Assembly: GCA_964639935.1 (NCBI GenBank)
Contig: CAZXGT010000109.1
Coordinates: 1-7,288 of the forward strand
Direction of reading: 5' to 3'
DNA from: CALNYS01 sp964639935
Lineage (GTDB): Bacteria > Planctomycetota > Phycisphaerae > Phycisphaerales > UBA1924
DNA: 7,288 nucleotides
Below are positions 5,963-7,288 of the stretch, in pieces (the first letter of the stretch is position 1; each line of letters opens with the position of its first letter). The notes under the pieces were generated by a model that saw only the letters and a list, made by a program, of their open reading frames with translations, was not told where the DNA came from and made no database searches. A program made the position numbers and the translations under genes.

Positions 5963-7288
<1,326 letters not shown>

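Overview
The window is GC-rich bacterial chromosome (G and C dominate third codon positions) and carries eight protein genes, two of them cut by the window edges. The best lineage guess is Planctomycetota, probably class Phycisphaerae. This rests on a secreted protein with a Phycisphaerae-style PEP-CTERM tail (VPSPGA, a short hydrophobic stretch, then RRRR), a MiaB enlarged by insertions, and strong GGAGGA ribosome binding sites ahead of some but not all genes. No marker such as rRNA is present, so this is an inference and not a proof.

Layout from left to right: (1) The 3' part of miaB on the + strand (1-1620), a radical SAM tRNA methylthiotransferase. (2) A 174-base gap with possible RNA secondary structure and two tandem Shine-Dalgarno sequences, then a + strand gene (1795-2484) for an exported protein with an exosortase-type sorting tail. 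(3) Convergent to it, after 48 bases, a - strand dacB-like gene (2533-4026) for a periplasmic D-Ala-D-Ala carboxypeptidase/endopeptidase of family S13. (4) A 138-base divergent promoter region with a 14-bp dyad. (5) A + strand two-gene unit (4165-4991): a stand-alone EMAP/Trbp111-type tRNA-binding protein that starts with GTG, overlapping by one base a VOC (glyoxalase-fold) protein. (6) A - strand group read uvrA (5963 to beyond 7288), DUF1579 protein (5402-5881), rhodanese (4992-5384). The VOC and rhodanese genes end back to back, with both stop codons inside one TGATCA palindrome and no intergenic base.

Functionally this is housekeeping content: tRNA modification (miaB), tRNA binding, peptidoglycan maturation (dacB), nucleotide excision repair (uvrA), sulfur transfer or a related rhodanese role, and two poorly characterised soluble proteins. 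I see no mobile element, CRISPR array, tRNA, rRNA, toxin-antitoxin pair or defence cassette, and no convincing new multi-gene system. The points most worth a second look are the two MiaB insertions, the orphan exosortase substrate, the translationally coupled tRNA-binding/VOC pair, and the non-coding structure in the two larger intergenic gaps.
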